NCBI RefSeq assembly: GCF_004803755.1
Contig: NZ_CP032311.1
Coordinates: 4,232,501-4,296,500, forward strand
Source: Pseudomonas sp. DG56-2
GTDB lineage: Bacteria > Pseudomonadota > Gammaproteobacteria > Pseudomonadales > Pseudomonadaceae
Direction of reading: 5' to 3'
Length of the DNA stretch: 64,000 nucleotides
Shown here piece by piece: positions 10,449 to 18,317 of this stretch. Within the stretch, counting starts at the first letter, position 1. Each line of letters starts with the position of its first letter. The position numbers and the translations under genes were made by a program. Under the pieces are notes generated by a model, which made no database searches, had not been told where the DNA came from, and worked only from the letters and a program-made list of their open reading frames with translations.

Positions 10449-11345
10449 TCAACGCACCGGCAGACGTTGCGCTTCAGCCTTGATCCAGTTGATGAATGCC
10501 TGCACTTCAGGGCGCTGCATAATGTCGGGACGACTGACCAGGTAGTAGGCGAAGCGCGAGGGCCAGGGCTTGTCCAGGGCGACGATCAACCTGCCGGAGT
10601 CGATATCGTCCTGAGCATGCGTATCCTGGACCAGCGCAATGCCCTGGCCGGCCGCCGCCGCGCGCAACAGCAGCAAGTCGTCTTCGAAGCTCATCCCGCG
10701 CTGCGCCTCGTCGCCTGCCTGCGCACCATGGGCCTGCAACCACAGCGGCCAATCGGCACGATCACTGTCTTGCAGTAGTGGGTAATCCAGACAATCAACC
10801 GGCTCCTTGATAGCCGGGCCCTGGGCCAGCAATTGTGGACTTGCCACCGGCAAGAGTACCGGCGCCATCAGCCGAATCGACTCAAGCCCTGCGTAGCTGC
10901 CAAGGCCGTGACGCAGAGCGATATCAACGCGGTCGCGATTGAAGTCCACAAGCTTGGCCGAAGCTTCGACACGCACCTCAATGTGCGGATGCTGGGTACT
11001 GAAAGCGCCGATCCTCGGCACCAGCCAGGACGCTGCAAACGAAGGCACTGTGCTGATGGTCAGCGTTTTTTCTAACGAGAAGTTTTCCAGCGTCGAGTAG
11101 GACTTCTCAATCAGATCAAAACCACGCAGCAGACTGGCGTGCACCCGCGCTCCTGCCTCGGTGAGATGGACGCCGTGATGGCCACGCACAAACAGCACAA
11201 CCCCGACGCGTTCCTCCAGCAAACGTATCTGCTGGCTGATCGCTCCTGGGGTCACGCCCAAACGTTCGGCCGCCGCCTTCAGGCTGCCCAGCCGTCCGGT
11301 TTCGGTAAAGGCACGCAATGCCAACAACGGTAAAACGGCTCCCAC
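10449..11345 (-). CDS. LysR-family transcriptional regulator (GcvA-like)
   Basis: A 298-residue LysR regulator: an N-terminal winged helix-turn-helix (about 8-65, with SLKAAAERLGVTPGAISQQI) and a periplasmic-binding-type co-inducer domain (about 95-290). The helix wording and the C-terminal domain resemble the GcvA/AmpR subgroup. It is divergent from the glutathione S-transferase/monooxygenase pair, with 128 bp between the start codons. That layout is classical for a LysR protein controlling the neighbouring operon, so those two genes are its likely targets. The inducer is unknown. Confidence 0.9.
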   Translation of the reverse strand: MGAVLPLLALRAFTETGRLGSLKAAAERLGVTPGAISQQIRLLEERVGVVLFVRGHHGVHLTEAGARVHASLLRGFDLIEKSYSTLENFSLEKTLTISTVPSFAASWLVPRIGAFSTQHPHIEVRVEASAKLVDFNRDRVDIALRHGLGSYAGLESIRLMAPVLLPVASPQLLAQGPAIKEPVDCLDYPLLQDSDRADWPLWLQAHGAQAGDEAQRGMSFEDDLLLLRAAAAGQGIALVQDTHAQDDIDSGRLIVALDKPWPSRFAYYLVSRPDIMQRPEVQAFINWIKAEAQRLPVR

Positions 11346-11473
11346 AGGCCAACCTCAGGTTAGAAATTCTAAATCCACAGAAGAGAAATCATCGTTTTTC
11401 AAGCCTACCGCTGCTCACTAGGATAGAGGCCACGACATCAACTGAATAGCCCATGCAGCGCAGGAAGCGAACG

Positions 11474-12109
11474 ATGAACGACCCCACACTGACGCTTTAC
11501 ACCGATAGCTCACCTAATGGCTTCAAAATCACCATCGCCCTTGAAGAACTCGGCTTGCCCTACGCACTCAAGCATGTCCACATCGATCAGGGCGAGCATC
11601 ATGACCCTGCGTTTCTTCAACTCAATCCGCATGCGCGCATTCCCGTGCTGGTGGACCAGCACTCGGGCATCACCCTTTTCGAGTCCGCGGCGATCCTGCT
11701 GTACCTGGCAGAAAAAACCGGTCGACTGCTGCCAAGCGATCCGACCTCGCGCTGGGCGGCTATCAAATGGCTGATGTTCCACGCCTCGAGCATGGGGCCG
11801 ATTCTCGGTCAACGCGTGCATTTCGAATTGTTCGAGCACCCTCCCCACCAGTCCGCTATCGAACGCTATCGACACCTCACGGAAGAGACCTTCGCCACCC
11901 TGAACGACCAGTTGGAGCACAACCGCTGGCTGGCCGGCCAGGAGTACAGCATCGCCGACATTGCCACCTTCGGATGGATGCACATCGCACACATCATCGA
12001 CTTCGACTTCAGTCGTTTCAAACACCTGAACGCCTGGTATGAGCGCATGGAGCTACGGCCCGCCGTGCAGCGCGGCATCAGCTTGCCGCTACCGGCAACC
12101 GGTCCGTGA
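11474..12109 (+). CDS. Glutathione S-transferase family protein
   Basis: A 211-residue cytosolic GST. The N-terminal thioredoxin-like domain (1-80) contains the glutathione-site features SPNGFKITIALEEL, the cis-proline in ARIPVLVD, and the ESAAILLYLAEK turn. The C-terminal helical domain (90-205) has the conserved IADIATFGW N-capping segment. This pattern resembles the YfcG/Ure2p-like (nu) class. I chose ATG 11474, which has AGGAAG 6 bp upstream, over an ATG 21 bp earlier. It is followed after 22 bp by the luciferase-like monooxygenase and lies divergent from the LysR gene. Substrate unknown. Confidence 0.9.
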   Translation: MNDPTLTLYTDSSPNGFKITIALEELGLPYALKHVHIDQGEHHDPAFLQLNPHARIPVLVDQHSGITLFESAAILLYLAEKTGRLLPSDPTSRWAAIKWLMFHASSMGPILGQRVHFELFEHPPHQSAIERYRHLTEETFATLNDQLEHNRWLAGQEYSIADIATFGWMHIAHIIDFDFSRFKHLNAWYERMELRPAVQRGISLPLPATGP

Positions 12110-12131
12110 CATTCATCTGGAGAGCATCGAC

Positions 12132-13175
12132 ATGAACCACACTGTAATTGGCAATACCCCGGCTACCAGCGGCGCCAGCGCTTCGGCATTTGTTGCGCAC
12201 CCTGGCTACCAGCGAATGTTCGCTGCAGGTGAACTGACCCTGGGCATGTTTCTGCCATTACGCTTTTATCAGGGCGACCTGAGCGTACTTGCGGGCCAGG
12301 CCGATCTTGTCGGCGAAATCGACCGCCTTGGGTTCGCTGCCGTCTGGGTACGGGACGTTCCGCTGTACGATCCGTCCTTCGGCGATGCCGGGCAAGTTTT
12401 TGACCCCTTCACCTACCTGGCCTACCTGGCCGCGAAGACCAAACGAATCGCCCTGGCCACTGGCAGCGCGATCTTTTCCCTGCGCCACCCTATCGACCTG
12501 GCCAAGGCCGCGTCGACCATCGACCAACTCAGCGGTGGGCGCCTGGTCATGGGCATCGCCTCGGGCGACCGTCCCGTGGAGTTTCCCGCGTATGGTTTGG
12601 AGCACAGCGAGCGCGGCGAACGTTTCGCCGACGCGGTGGATTACTTTCGGCAACTGCTGCAAGGCACCCAAACGAACATCGCCTCATCACTGGGCAACCT
12701 CAGCGCCGCGCAGCTACTACCCAGGCCTGCTACTGGCAACATTCCCTTGCTTGTCACCGGCTCATCCCGTCAATCAATGCCGTGGCTGGCCGAGCATGCC
12801 GACGGTTGGCTGACCTACCCCCAAGCCACCCACTCAGCTTCGGGTCCACGGCAACTTGCAGAAAAAATTCAGGCCTGGCGCAGCCAGATTCCGGACCAGG
12901 GCTTTCGCCCTCACGTTACCAATGAATGGATCGATCTGGATGAAGACGCGAACTTCCCACGTACACCACTACGCGGTGGATATGTGCTGCGCACCGGACG
13001 CAAGGGCTTGATTGAATTGCTCGGTGAATGGCGCGATGCCGGTGTGAACCATGCAGCGCTAGGCATTCACCTGGCCCAGCGTCCCGCGCAAGAAATAATC
13101 CAGGAGCTGGGCGAAGAAGTGCTGCCGTTGTTTCCCGCGCACACCGGACCTTTACCTCTGAACCAGAACTGGTAG
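12132..13175 (+). CDS. Luciferase-like monooxygenase (LLM class oxidoreductase, BA3436-type)
   Basis: A 347-residue flavin-dependent TIM-barrel oxidoreductase. The string WVRDVPLYDPSFGDAGQVFD and the later ATGSAIFSLRHPIDLAKAA and GIASGDRPVEFPAYG segments are characteristic of the LLM subfamily TIGR03571. The flavin-binding barrel spans about residues 35-320. The start at 12132 has GGAGAG upstream; an open frame 93 bp longer overlaps the GST gene and is not needed. Pairing with a GST under a divergent LysR gene suggests oxidation of a small molecule with glutathione-dependent processing, but the substrate is not known. Confidence 0.9.
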   Translation: MNHTVIGNTPATSGASASAFVAHPGYQRMFAAGELTLGMFLPLRFYQGDLSVLAGQADLVGEIDRLGFAAVWVRDVPLYDPSFGDAGQVFDPFTYLAYLAAKTKRIALATGSAIFSLRHPIDLAKAASTIDQLSGGRLVMGIASGDRPVEFPAYGLEHSERGERFADAVDYFRQLLQGTQTNIASSLGNLSAAQLLPRPATGNIPLLVTGSSRQSMPWLAEHADGWLTYPQATHSASGPRQLAEKIQAWRSQIPDQGFRPHVTNEWIDLDEDANFPRTPLRGGYVLRTGRKGLIELLGEWRDAGVNHAALGIHLAQRPAQEIIQELGEEVLPLFPAHTGPLPLNQNW

Positions 13176-13210
13176 GCACAGCCTGGAATCCTGTGCACAT
13201 CGCGGTGAAA

Positions 13211-14224
13211 CTACTCACACACCCTGTTTTTGCCGGCCGCTTTTGCCCGGTACAAGGCTTGGTCCGCGCGTGTCAGTATTTGCGCGTGGTCTTCCCCCTC
13301 CTGAAGCTGTACCACGCCATAGCTCATGGTCAATGGGTACTCGCCCACGGAGGGCGCCTGTTCCAATGCCTGACGAATGGTGGCGGCCAATCGCCGGGCC
13401 TGCTCGAGCGAGGAGTCGACCATCACCACAACAAACTCATCCCCTCCCCAACGGGCCAACAGGTCGGTGCTGTGCAGGCATTCTCGAACTCGCCCGACGA
13501 TATCGATCAACGCACTGTCGCCACGGCCATGGCCGTAACGGTCGTTGATTGGCTTGAAATCATCCACATCCATCACAATCAGCGACAACGGCTGGCGAAA
13601 ACGCCGCGCGCGTTCACATTCCTGCTGCAGGACTTTCTCCAGGCGATAGCGGTTGGCGATCAAGGTCAGCGCATCACGCTCAGCCAGGTCACGATTCTCG
13701 TCCAGCTGACGCTGCAATTGTTGATTGACCCAGGACAACTCGCGCGTGCGCTCCGCCACCAATGCCTCTAGCGAGGAGTTCTGATGCTCCAACTGCTGAA
13801 CCAGGCGCTTGCTGGCATCAATGTTGCGATGAGCCCCGAGCATCCGCGCAACTGAACCGTCGGCATTGCGCGCAATAATATGACCGCTGTCTTCGATCCA
13901 TAGGTAACTGCCATCCCGGCATTTACAGCGGTATTGCACCTTGTACTGCTCAGCGCGCTGCGTGATATAAGCCTCGAAATGCTCCATCACCCGTGGGTAG
14001 TCTTCAGGATGAATCACACTCTCCCAGGTGAACACCGAGTTATCCAAGGAGTGGCTGGAATACCCAAGCATCTTGTACCAACCAGGGTTGCGATAGACAT
14101 AGCCCGTATTGGCATTCCAATCCCAGATACCGTCACTGATCAAATCCAGCAAGGTTTGCAGTTGAGCGCCTTCAAACGCAACGGATGGAACATTCGGTAC
14201 TGCCGATTCAGGTGCTTGACTCAT
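13211..14224 (-). CDS. PAS domain-containing diguanylate cyclase
   Basis: A 337-residue cytosolic protein: a PAS domain (about 25-145, with GIWDWNANTGYVYRNPGWY and the PAC-type RCKCRDGSYLWIED), a coiled linker (about 150-185), then a GGDEF domain. The active site is GGDEF at residues 260-264, preceded by ARW, so cyclic-di-GMP synthesis is expected. The inhibitory I-site position reads HSTD instead of RxxD, so product feedback is probably lost. ATG 14224 is preferred because GGGAGAGGG lies just upstream. It has no membrane segment. Flanked downstream by the monooxygenase gene (convergent) and upstream by the phosphoethanolamine transferase. Confidence 0.92.
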   Translation of the reverse strand: MSQAPESAVPNVPSVAFEGAQLQTLLDLISDGIWDWNANTGYVYRNPGWYKMLGYSSHSLDNSVFTWESVIHPEDYPRVMEHFEAYITQRAEQYKVQYRCKCRDGSYLWIEDSGHIIARNADGSVARMLGAHRNIDASKRLVQQLEHQNSSLEALVAERTRELSWVNQQLQRQLDENRDLAERDALTLIANRYRLEKVLQQECERARRFRQPLSLIVMDVDDFKPINDRYGHGRGDSALIDIVGRVRECLHSTDLLARWGGDEFVVVMVDSSLEQARRLAATIRQALEQAPSVGEYPLTMSYGVVQLQEGEDHAQILTRADQALYRAKAAGKNRVCE

Positions 14225-14276
14225 GGACCCTCTCCCTTGTCCTGGACGACTTCGCCCCAGTCCGCCCGCGCAACGT

Positions 14277-15935
14277 TCACCGGGCACTGTTCAACAGTTC
14301 AAAATCAAATTTGGGCACATAGACGCCAGCGAGTAAGTGCGGACAACTCGAGGTGACAAAATCATCACTCAACAGATCATGTGAGCTTTTGTACTTATCG
14401 GTCAGAACCCCGGTAGCGCCGAGCAGCGTATGAGACAACGACGATATGCTGATTTTCTGATGTTCTCTATCCTTCAGCTTCATAAGGTTAAGTGACGGCT
14501 GACTCCTGACATTGTCCGATGCCCAAATGAATGCCGAGACCAGCAGATCATACTCATTACCCATGCCGTGGCCTAACAACTCGCGGTTATCGTCCAACAA
14601 GTTTTCGCCATGATCCGAGGAATAGAACAATAGTGAGGGCTTCTCGCTACGTTTGAGCCTGTCGATAATTGTCCCTAGCAGCCAATCGGTGTACAGCACC
14701 GTATTGTCATACTCTGCGGTAATTTTTTCCTTGGCACTATTGGAGGATGGCGTGAACAGCTTGAAGTCATCCGGGTATCGGCGCGAGTAGTCGAAATGAC
14801 TGCCTTTCACGTGAATGAATATGGCCTGCTTCTCTCCCGCCCCGTTGCTCAGGATTTTCTCGTACGCAGGAATCAATGCACCATCGAAGCTTCTTTCAAA
14901 GTATTGACGGTGGTTGGCCTCTGCAGCTATTTGCGGAATGATACCGCCGAAGCTATCGACCTCCTGTACCGACAACCAATAGGTTTTGTACCCGGCTGCA
15001 CGATAGATACCCACCAGCGATTTGGTCGAGGCAATCGAATCCCAATCCGAGATGGGCTCCAGGCTGAGCATCGAGGGTACCGCCACGGCTGTGTAGGGGG
15101 CGGTCGTACACATACGATTGAACTTGAAGATGCCTGTTTGCTTATCCAGGTTTGGTGTAGTTTTTTTGTCGTAGCCGTACAACGACCAATTATGCGGTCG
15201 CGACGATTCACCGATCACGAAGACCAGGGTTTCTATGGGTGGCTTGGTCGGCACAGTCATCAACTTTACTTCCGATGCCTGCCGTTGCTTGATCAGTTTT
15301 TTGGATTCACCGTATATATGCGCAGTCAGGCCTGCCTGGGACAAGTAACCTACCGGCGTGCTTTGATCCTTGGCAACCAGATCAAGCACCGCGTGTGCTC
15401 CCAGAGAGTTGACCTTCACGGTCTTGTAAAAGTACGCCCCATAGCCCAACACCAAGGCACAAAGGGTCAAAACAAAAATACCTTTATTTGTATACTGATC
15501 ACGCTTGTACAGCCCTATCAGCCCGGCCCCGTAGCAAATTAAAAAGGTGACAAGCACGAAGCTGATGGGCTGCCAATAGGTCGGCAAGAAATCGTCCGCC
15601 TCCCGGTAGTTGGTCATACCGATAAAAAGATAGGCAGCCGTCAGTCTTGAATTGAAATTCAGCACCAGAAACAAATCGACGGCGGCCAGCAGGTAAAACG
15701 GCAGCAGAACAAGATGAAGTTTGAACTGACTGACCGGGGCGAACCTGATAGCCAACAACCAGAGCAATGAAATGCCCATGGTATAAAAAGCCAGCAAATC
15801 AATTTGTGAGTACTGATAATTTGTAATCAGCCTAATGATCAAGGGCGATAGCAAGTACGCCCATAACACTAAGTTTTGCCACTCTGCCTTGAATACTTTC
15901 ACTGCAAAACCGAACACATTGGCTGAGGTTTTCAT
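14277..15935 (-). CDS. Phosphoethanolamine transferase (EptA/CptA-type, inner membrane)
   Basis: A 552-residue inner-membrane enzyme with about five N-terminal transmembrane helices (residues 20-175) and a large periplasmic sulfatase-fold domain. Catalytic features are visible: VIGESSRPHNWSLYGY (metal-binding Glu), the probable nucleophile Thr282 in TAVAVPSML, and SSDHGENLLDD plus GHGMG for further metal ligands. Such enzymes move phosphoethanolamine from phosphatidylethanolamine to lipid A, LPS core or glucans, and some confer polymyxin tolerance. The acceptor cannot be told from sequence. The gene is noticeably AT-richer than its core neighbours. No PmrAB-type regulator is adjacent. Confidence 0.88.
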   Translation of the reverse strand: MKTSANVFGFAVKVFKAEWQNLVLWAYLLSPLIIRLITNYQYSQIDLLAFYTMGISLLWLLAIRFAPVSQFKLHLVLLPFYLLAAVDLFLVLNFNSRLTAAYLFIGMTNYREADDFLPTYWQPISFVLVTFLICYGAGLIGLYKRDQYTNKGIFVLTLCALVLGYGAYFYKTVKVNSLGAHAVLDLVAKDQSTPVGYLSQAGLTAHIYGESKKLIKQRQASEVKLMTVPTKPPIETLVFVIGESSRPHNWSLYGYDKKTTPNLDKQTGIFKFNRMCTTAPYTAVAVPSMLSLEPISDWDSIASTKSLVGIYRAAGYKTYWLSVQEVDSFGGIIPQIAAEANHRQYFERSFDGALIPAYEKILSNGAGEKQAIFIHVKGSHFDYSRRYPDDFKLFTPSSNSAKEKITAEYDNTVLYTDWLLGTIIDRLKRSEKPSLLFYSSDHGENLLDDNRELLGHGMGNEYDLLVSAFIWASDNVRSQPSLNLMKLKDREHQKISISSLSHTLLGATGVLTDKYKSSHDLLSDDFVTSSCPHLLAGVYVPKFDFELLNSAR

Positions 15936-16033
15936 CTTTTAATTATTCTCATGGATTACCTGCTCGCTGCCCCAAGCGTAGCTTCAGTTTGCACGCGATG
16001 CCACGGGGGTTGGGGCGAGGTAAACGAGAAATG

Positions 16034-16056
16034 ACCCGGTGCGTCCAGCACCGGGT
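16034..16056 (-). terminator. Hairpin downstream of the SDR gene
   Basis: A perfect 9-bp stem, ACCCGGTGC/GCACCGGGT, with a 5-base loop lies 18 bp past the SDR stop codon. On the minus strand it is followed by a weak T run (TCATTTCTC). Likely an intrinsic terminator for the dehydrogenase transcript. Confidence 0.6.
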
Positions 16057-16074
16057 ACCTTGCAAACACTGTCT

Positions 16075-16803
16075 TTACATGTCGAAGGCAGAAGGCAGAA
16101 CGATCATGTCGCGGATGGTCACATGACGGGGTCGGGTCAGGATATACATCACTGCGTCGGCCACTTCACAGGGGTTGATAATACTTCCACTCTCTTTTGC
16201 TTTTTTCAGGTTTTCTTCAGGCCAATCGGCGAGTAGCGCGCTGAGCACAGGCCCTGGCGACACCGCAGAAACGCGAATGCCATGTTTGTTGACCTGGCGC
16301 CGAACCGTCTGCACAAAACAATTGATAGCCCATTTGGAGGCAGCATATACAGGCTCCCAAGAGACGGGGAAGTGACCTGCCACTGAACCGGTGACGACGA
16401 TGTCTCCAGTCCCTCGTTCGATCATGTGGGGGAGTACATCACGGATGTTTTTCATGACCGCGTTTATGTTGAGATTGAGCATACGATCTATGCCGACATC
16501 ATCTGCCTCGATGAGATCACCGCCAATGTAGCTGCCGGCGTTGGCATAGAAAATATCAAGCTGACCTGCCTTATCCAAAACGCCGCTCAGAAGAGAAGCA
16601 CAGCTCTGCGGATTCAACAGGTCAATCACCAGTGGAATAGCCGCTTTGCCGAGACGGTCACAAGCGCGCTGCAGTGCAGGCTCATCACGATCAATCAACA
16701 CCACGCGAGCTCCGGCGGTAATCATGGCTTCGACAGTCGCCAAGCCAATACCCGATGCTGCCCCTGTAACGCCTGCGACTTTGCCAACGAGTTCGTTAGC
16801 CAT
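16075..16803 (-). CDS. SDR-family polyol dehydrogenase (ribitol 2-dehydrogenase-like)
   Basis: A 242-residue classical short-chain dehydrogenase. The nucleotide site is TGAASGIG, followed by an acidic VVLIDRDE that favours NAD over NADP. The structural motif is FYANAG, and the active site is YAASK with Tyr153 and Lys157. Several stretches (GSYIGG, LNLNINAVMKNIRDVLPHMI, WEPVYAASKWA, ALLADWPEE, RHVTIRDMIVLP) parallel the Klebsiella ribitol 2-dehydrogenase I remember, so oxidation of ribitol or a similar pentitol to a ketopentose is the best guess. Two LacI-type palindromes lie upstream, tying it to the adjacent LacI regulator and FGGY kinase. Confidence 0.88.
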   Translation of the reverse strand: MANELVGKVAGVTGAASGIGLATVEAMITAGARVVLIDRDEPALQRACDRLGKAAIPLVIDLLNPQSCASLLSGVLDKAGQLDIFYANAGSYIGGDLIEADDVGIDRMLNLNINAVMKNIRDVLPHMIERGTGDIVVTGSVAGHFPVSWEPVYAASKWAINCFVQTVRRQVNKHGIRVSAVSPGPVLSALLADWPEENLKKAKESGSIINPCEVADAVMYILTRPRHVTIRDMIVLPSAFDM

Positions 16804-16858
16804 CAGAAATCTCCTTTTGGCCCCCGCTTGGGCGAGGCACCGTTGTTGTTGTGGGAGT

Positions 16859-16876
16859 AATGTTGACGTTTACATT
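16859..16876. promoter_or_regulatory. LacI-type operator A
   Basis: AATGTTGACGTTTACATT is a near-palindrome around a central ACGT, 56 bp upstream of the SDR start codon. It shares its form with three other sites flanking the LacI gene. Binding by the neighbouring LacI protein is inferred. Confidence 0.75.
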
Positions 16877-16925
16877 TTCAGACTGCAAAACGTCTGGAGG
16901 GAGAATGTAGGGGGCAGTATTCCGC

Positions 16926-16943
16926 GATGTCAACGTTAACATT
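16926..16943. promoter_or_regulatory. LacI-type operator B
   Basis: GATGTCAACGTTAACATT is the second palindrome upstream of the SDR gene, centred 67 bp from operator A. Two properly spaced operators would allow repression by looping. Confidence 0.75.
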
Positions 16944-16992
16944 GTAGCGATTAGCCACAGGAAACATCTTTCAGCAAAATCGCTAAAGAGCG

Positions 16993-18018
16993 CTAGGGCT
17001 GCAGTTGCCCCTTCACGACCGCATCTGCCGGAACGTGTTGAGGGTCGTCGATTTTTTTCAGCAGCATGTTTATCGCGCTCAATCCAAGCGCGTAGGTGTC
17101 ATGACTGATGCAAGGGATCGGCTCTCCGTAGAGATGGGCGTAAGGCACCTGATCAATGCTGAATAGCTGAATGTCATTCCGGGATACCCCGTGCTGGCGC
17201 ATGGCTTCGAGTGAACCCAGGGTGATCAAAAGATTCAGGCCAAAAATGGCATCCGGGCGCTTGCCGCGTGCCAGGTATTCACTCACCGCTTCACGGGCAG
17301 GCCCCTGGGTGTAATCGCCGTGCAGAACATCCAATGACGTGTGCTCTGGATACTGATCCAGTGCTCGGCGAATACCTGCCAGGCGAGACAAGGTGATATT
17401 TGATCGCTCGGGGCCGCCCACCACCAGGAAGTGACGATGCCCCTGTTCGAGCAATGCGCTGATCCCCCGGTATCCGCTCTCCTGATTGTCCAGATAAACG
17501 CCAGCAAAAGGCGCATCCGCGAGTTTTCGGTCAATTTGAACGACGGGGATGCCAGCCATTTCAAGCTTGGGCAGGTAGCTTGGATGGTAGTCATCCTCGT
17601 CCGAGACCACTGACAGAATGATTCCGGCGACCTGATAACTCAGCAAGGTATCGATCGCTCTGGCCTCAAGCTCTGCCGAGCCGTCTGTGTCAAAGAGCAT
17701 CAGGGAAAAGTCTCTCCTTTTCGCCTCACGGGTGATCGCTTTGATGACCTCCCCGTAAAAGGGGTTGTCCAGGCTTGCAGTCACCAACCCGAACAGTCGG
17801 CTCTCCCGGCTTTTGAGGTTTCGGGCAAAAGCGTTAGGTACGTAGTTGAGTTCACGCGCCACTTCCAAAATTTGCGCAAGGGTCTCCTTCTTAACCTTCT
17901 CGGGCCTGTTCAATGCACGGGAGACAGTGACAGTCGTCATATTGACCCGTTTTGCGATGTCAGTGATTGTAGCTTTGCTCGGTTTTTTCATGAAATTACT
18001 GTCCACACTCACGTTCAT
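16993..18018 (-). CDS. LacI-family transcriptional regulator
   Basis: A 341-residue repressor: an N-terminal helix-turn-helix (about residues 15-65, with ITDIAKRVNMTTVTVSRAL and the hinge segment NAFARNLKSRES) and a periplasmic-binding-type sugar domain (about 70-335, with GLVTASLDNPFYGEV and VQIDRKLADAPFAGVYLDN). It sits between the polyol dehydrogenase and the FGGY kinase, with two palindromic operators on each side, so it very probably represses both and itself. The inducer is presumably the polyol or its keto-sugar product. An in-frame ATG at codon 10 is an alternative start. Confidence 0.92.
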   Translation of the reverse strand: MNVSVDSNFMKKPSKATITDIAKRVNMTTVTVSRALNRPEKVKKETLAQILEVARELNYVPNAFARNLKSRESRLFGLVTASLDNPFYGEVIKAITREAKRRDFSLMLFDTDGSAELEARAIDTLLSYQVAGIILSVVSDEDDYHPSYLPKLEMAGIPVVQIDRKLADAPFAGVYLDNQESGYRGISALLEQGHRHFLVVGGPERSNITLSRLAGIRRALDQYPEHTSLDVLHGDYTQGPAREAVSEYLARGKRPDAIFGLNLLITLGSLEAMRQHGVSRNDIQLFSIDQVPYAHLYGEPIPCISHDTYALGLSAINMLLKKIDDPQHVPADAVVKGQLQP

Positions 18019-18106
18019 TGACGACCTTTTTCAGTGCTTTGCCATGGTACCGGAAGCGGAAGGTAGAACTATTGTAAAGCCAAAATGCCTATGCTAGCTT
18101 GAAACC

Positions 18107-18124
18107 AATGTACACGTTAACATT
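18107..18124. promoter_or_regulatory. LacI-type operator C
   Basis: AATGTACACGTTAACATT lies in the divergent gap between the LacI gene and the FGGY kinase, 89 bp upstream of the LacI start codon. It is the same palindrome type as operators A, B and D. Confidence 0.78.
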
Positions 18125-18195
18125 TCACTCCCGTGCGGGATCAACATGCCTTTCAACACGGTTCGAACTTTAACTGGCGTTTTTTTAAGTCAAAA

Positions 18196-18213
18196 AATGT
18201 AAACGTCTACATT
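18196..18213. promoter_or_regulatory. LacI-type operator D
   Basis: AATGTAAACGTCTACATT is the best palindrome of the four (only the two bases flanking the core ACGT break symmetry). It is centred 89 bp from operator C and about 110 bp upstream of the kinase start codon, well placed to control the kinase promoter. Confidence 0.8.
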
Positions 18214-18317
18214 AGTCATTAGCAAATACCCTTCCTCTCATCATTCCTGCCTTTTGAAAAAGCGCAGTAAAGATGAGTCCCGCCCGACGTAAAGGTCACC
18301 ATGCGATGAAGCGGATT

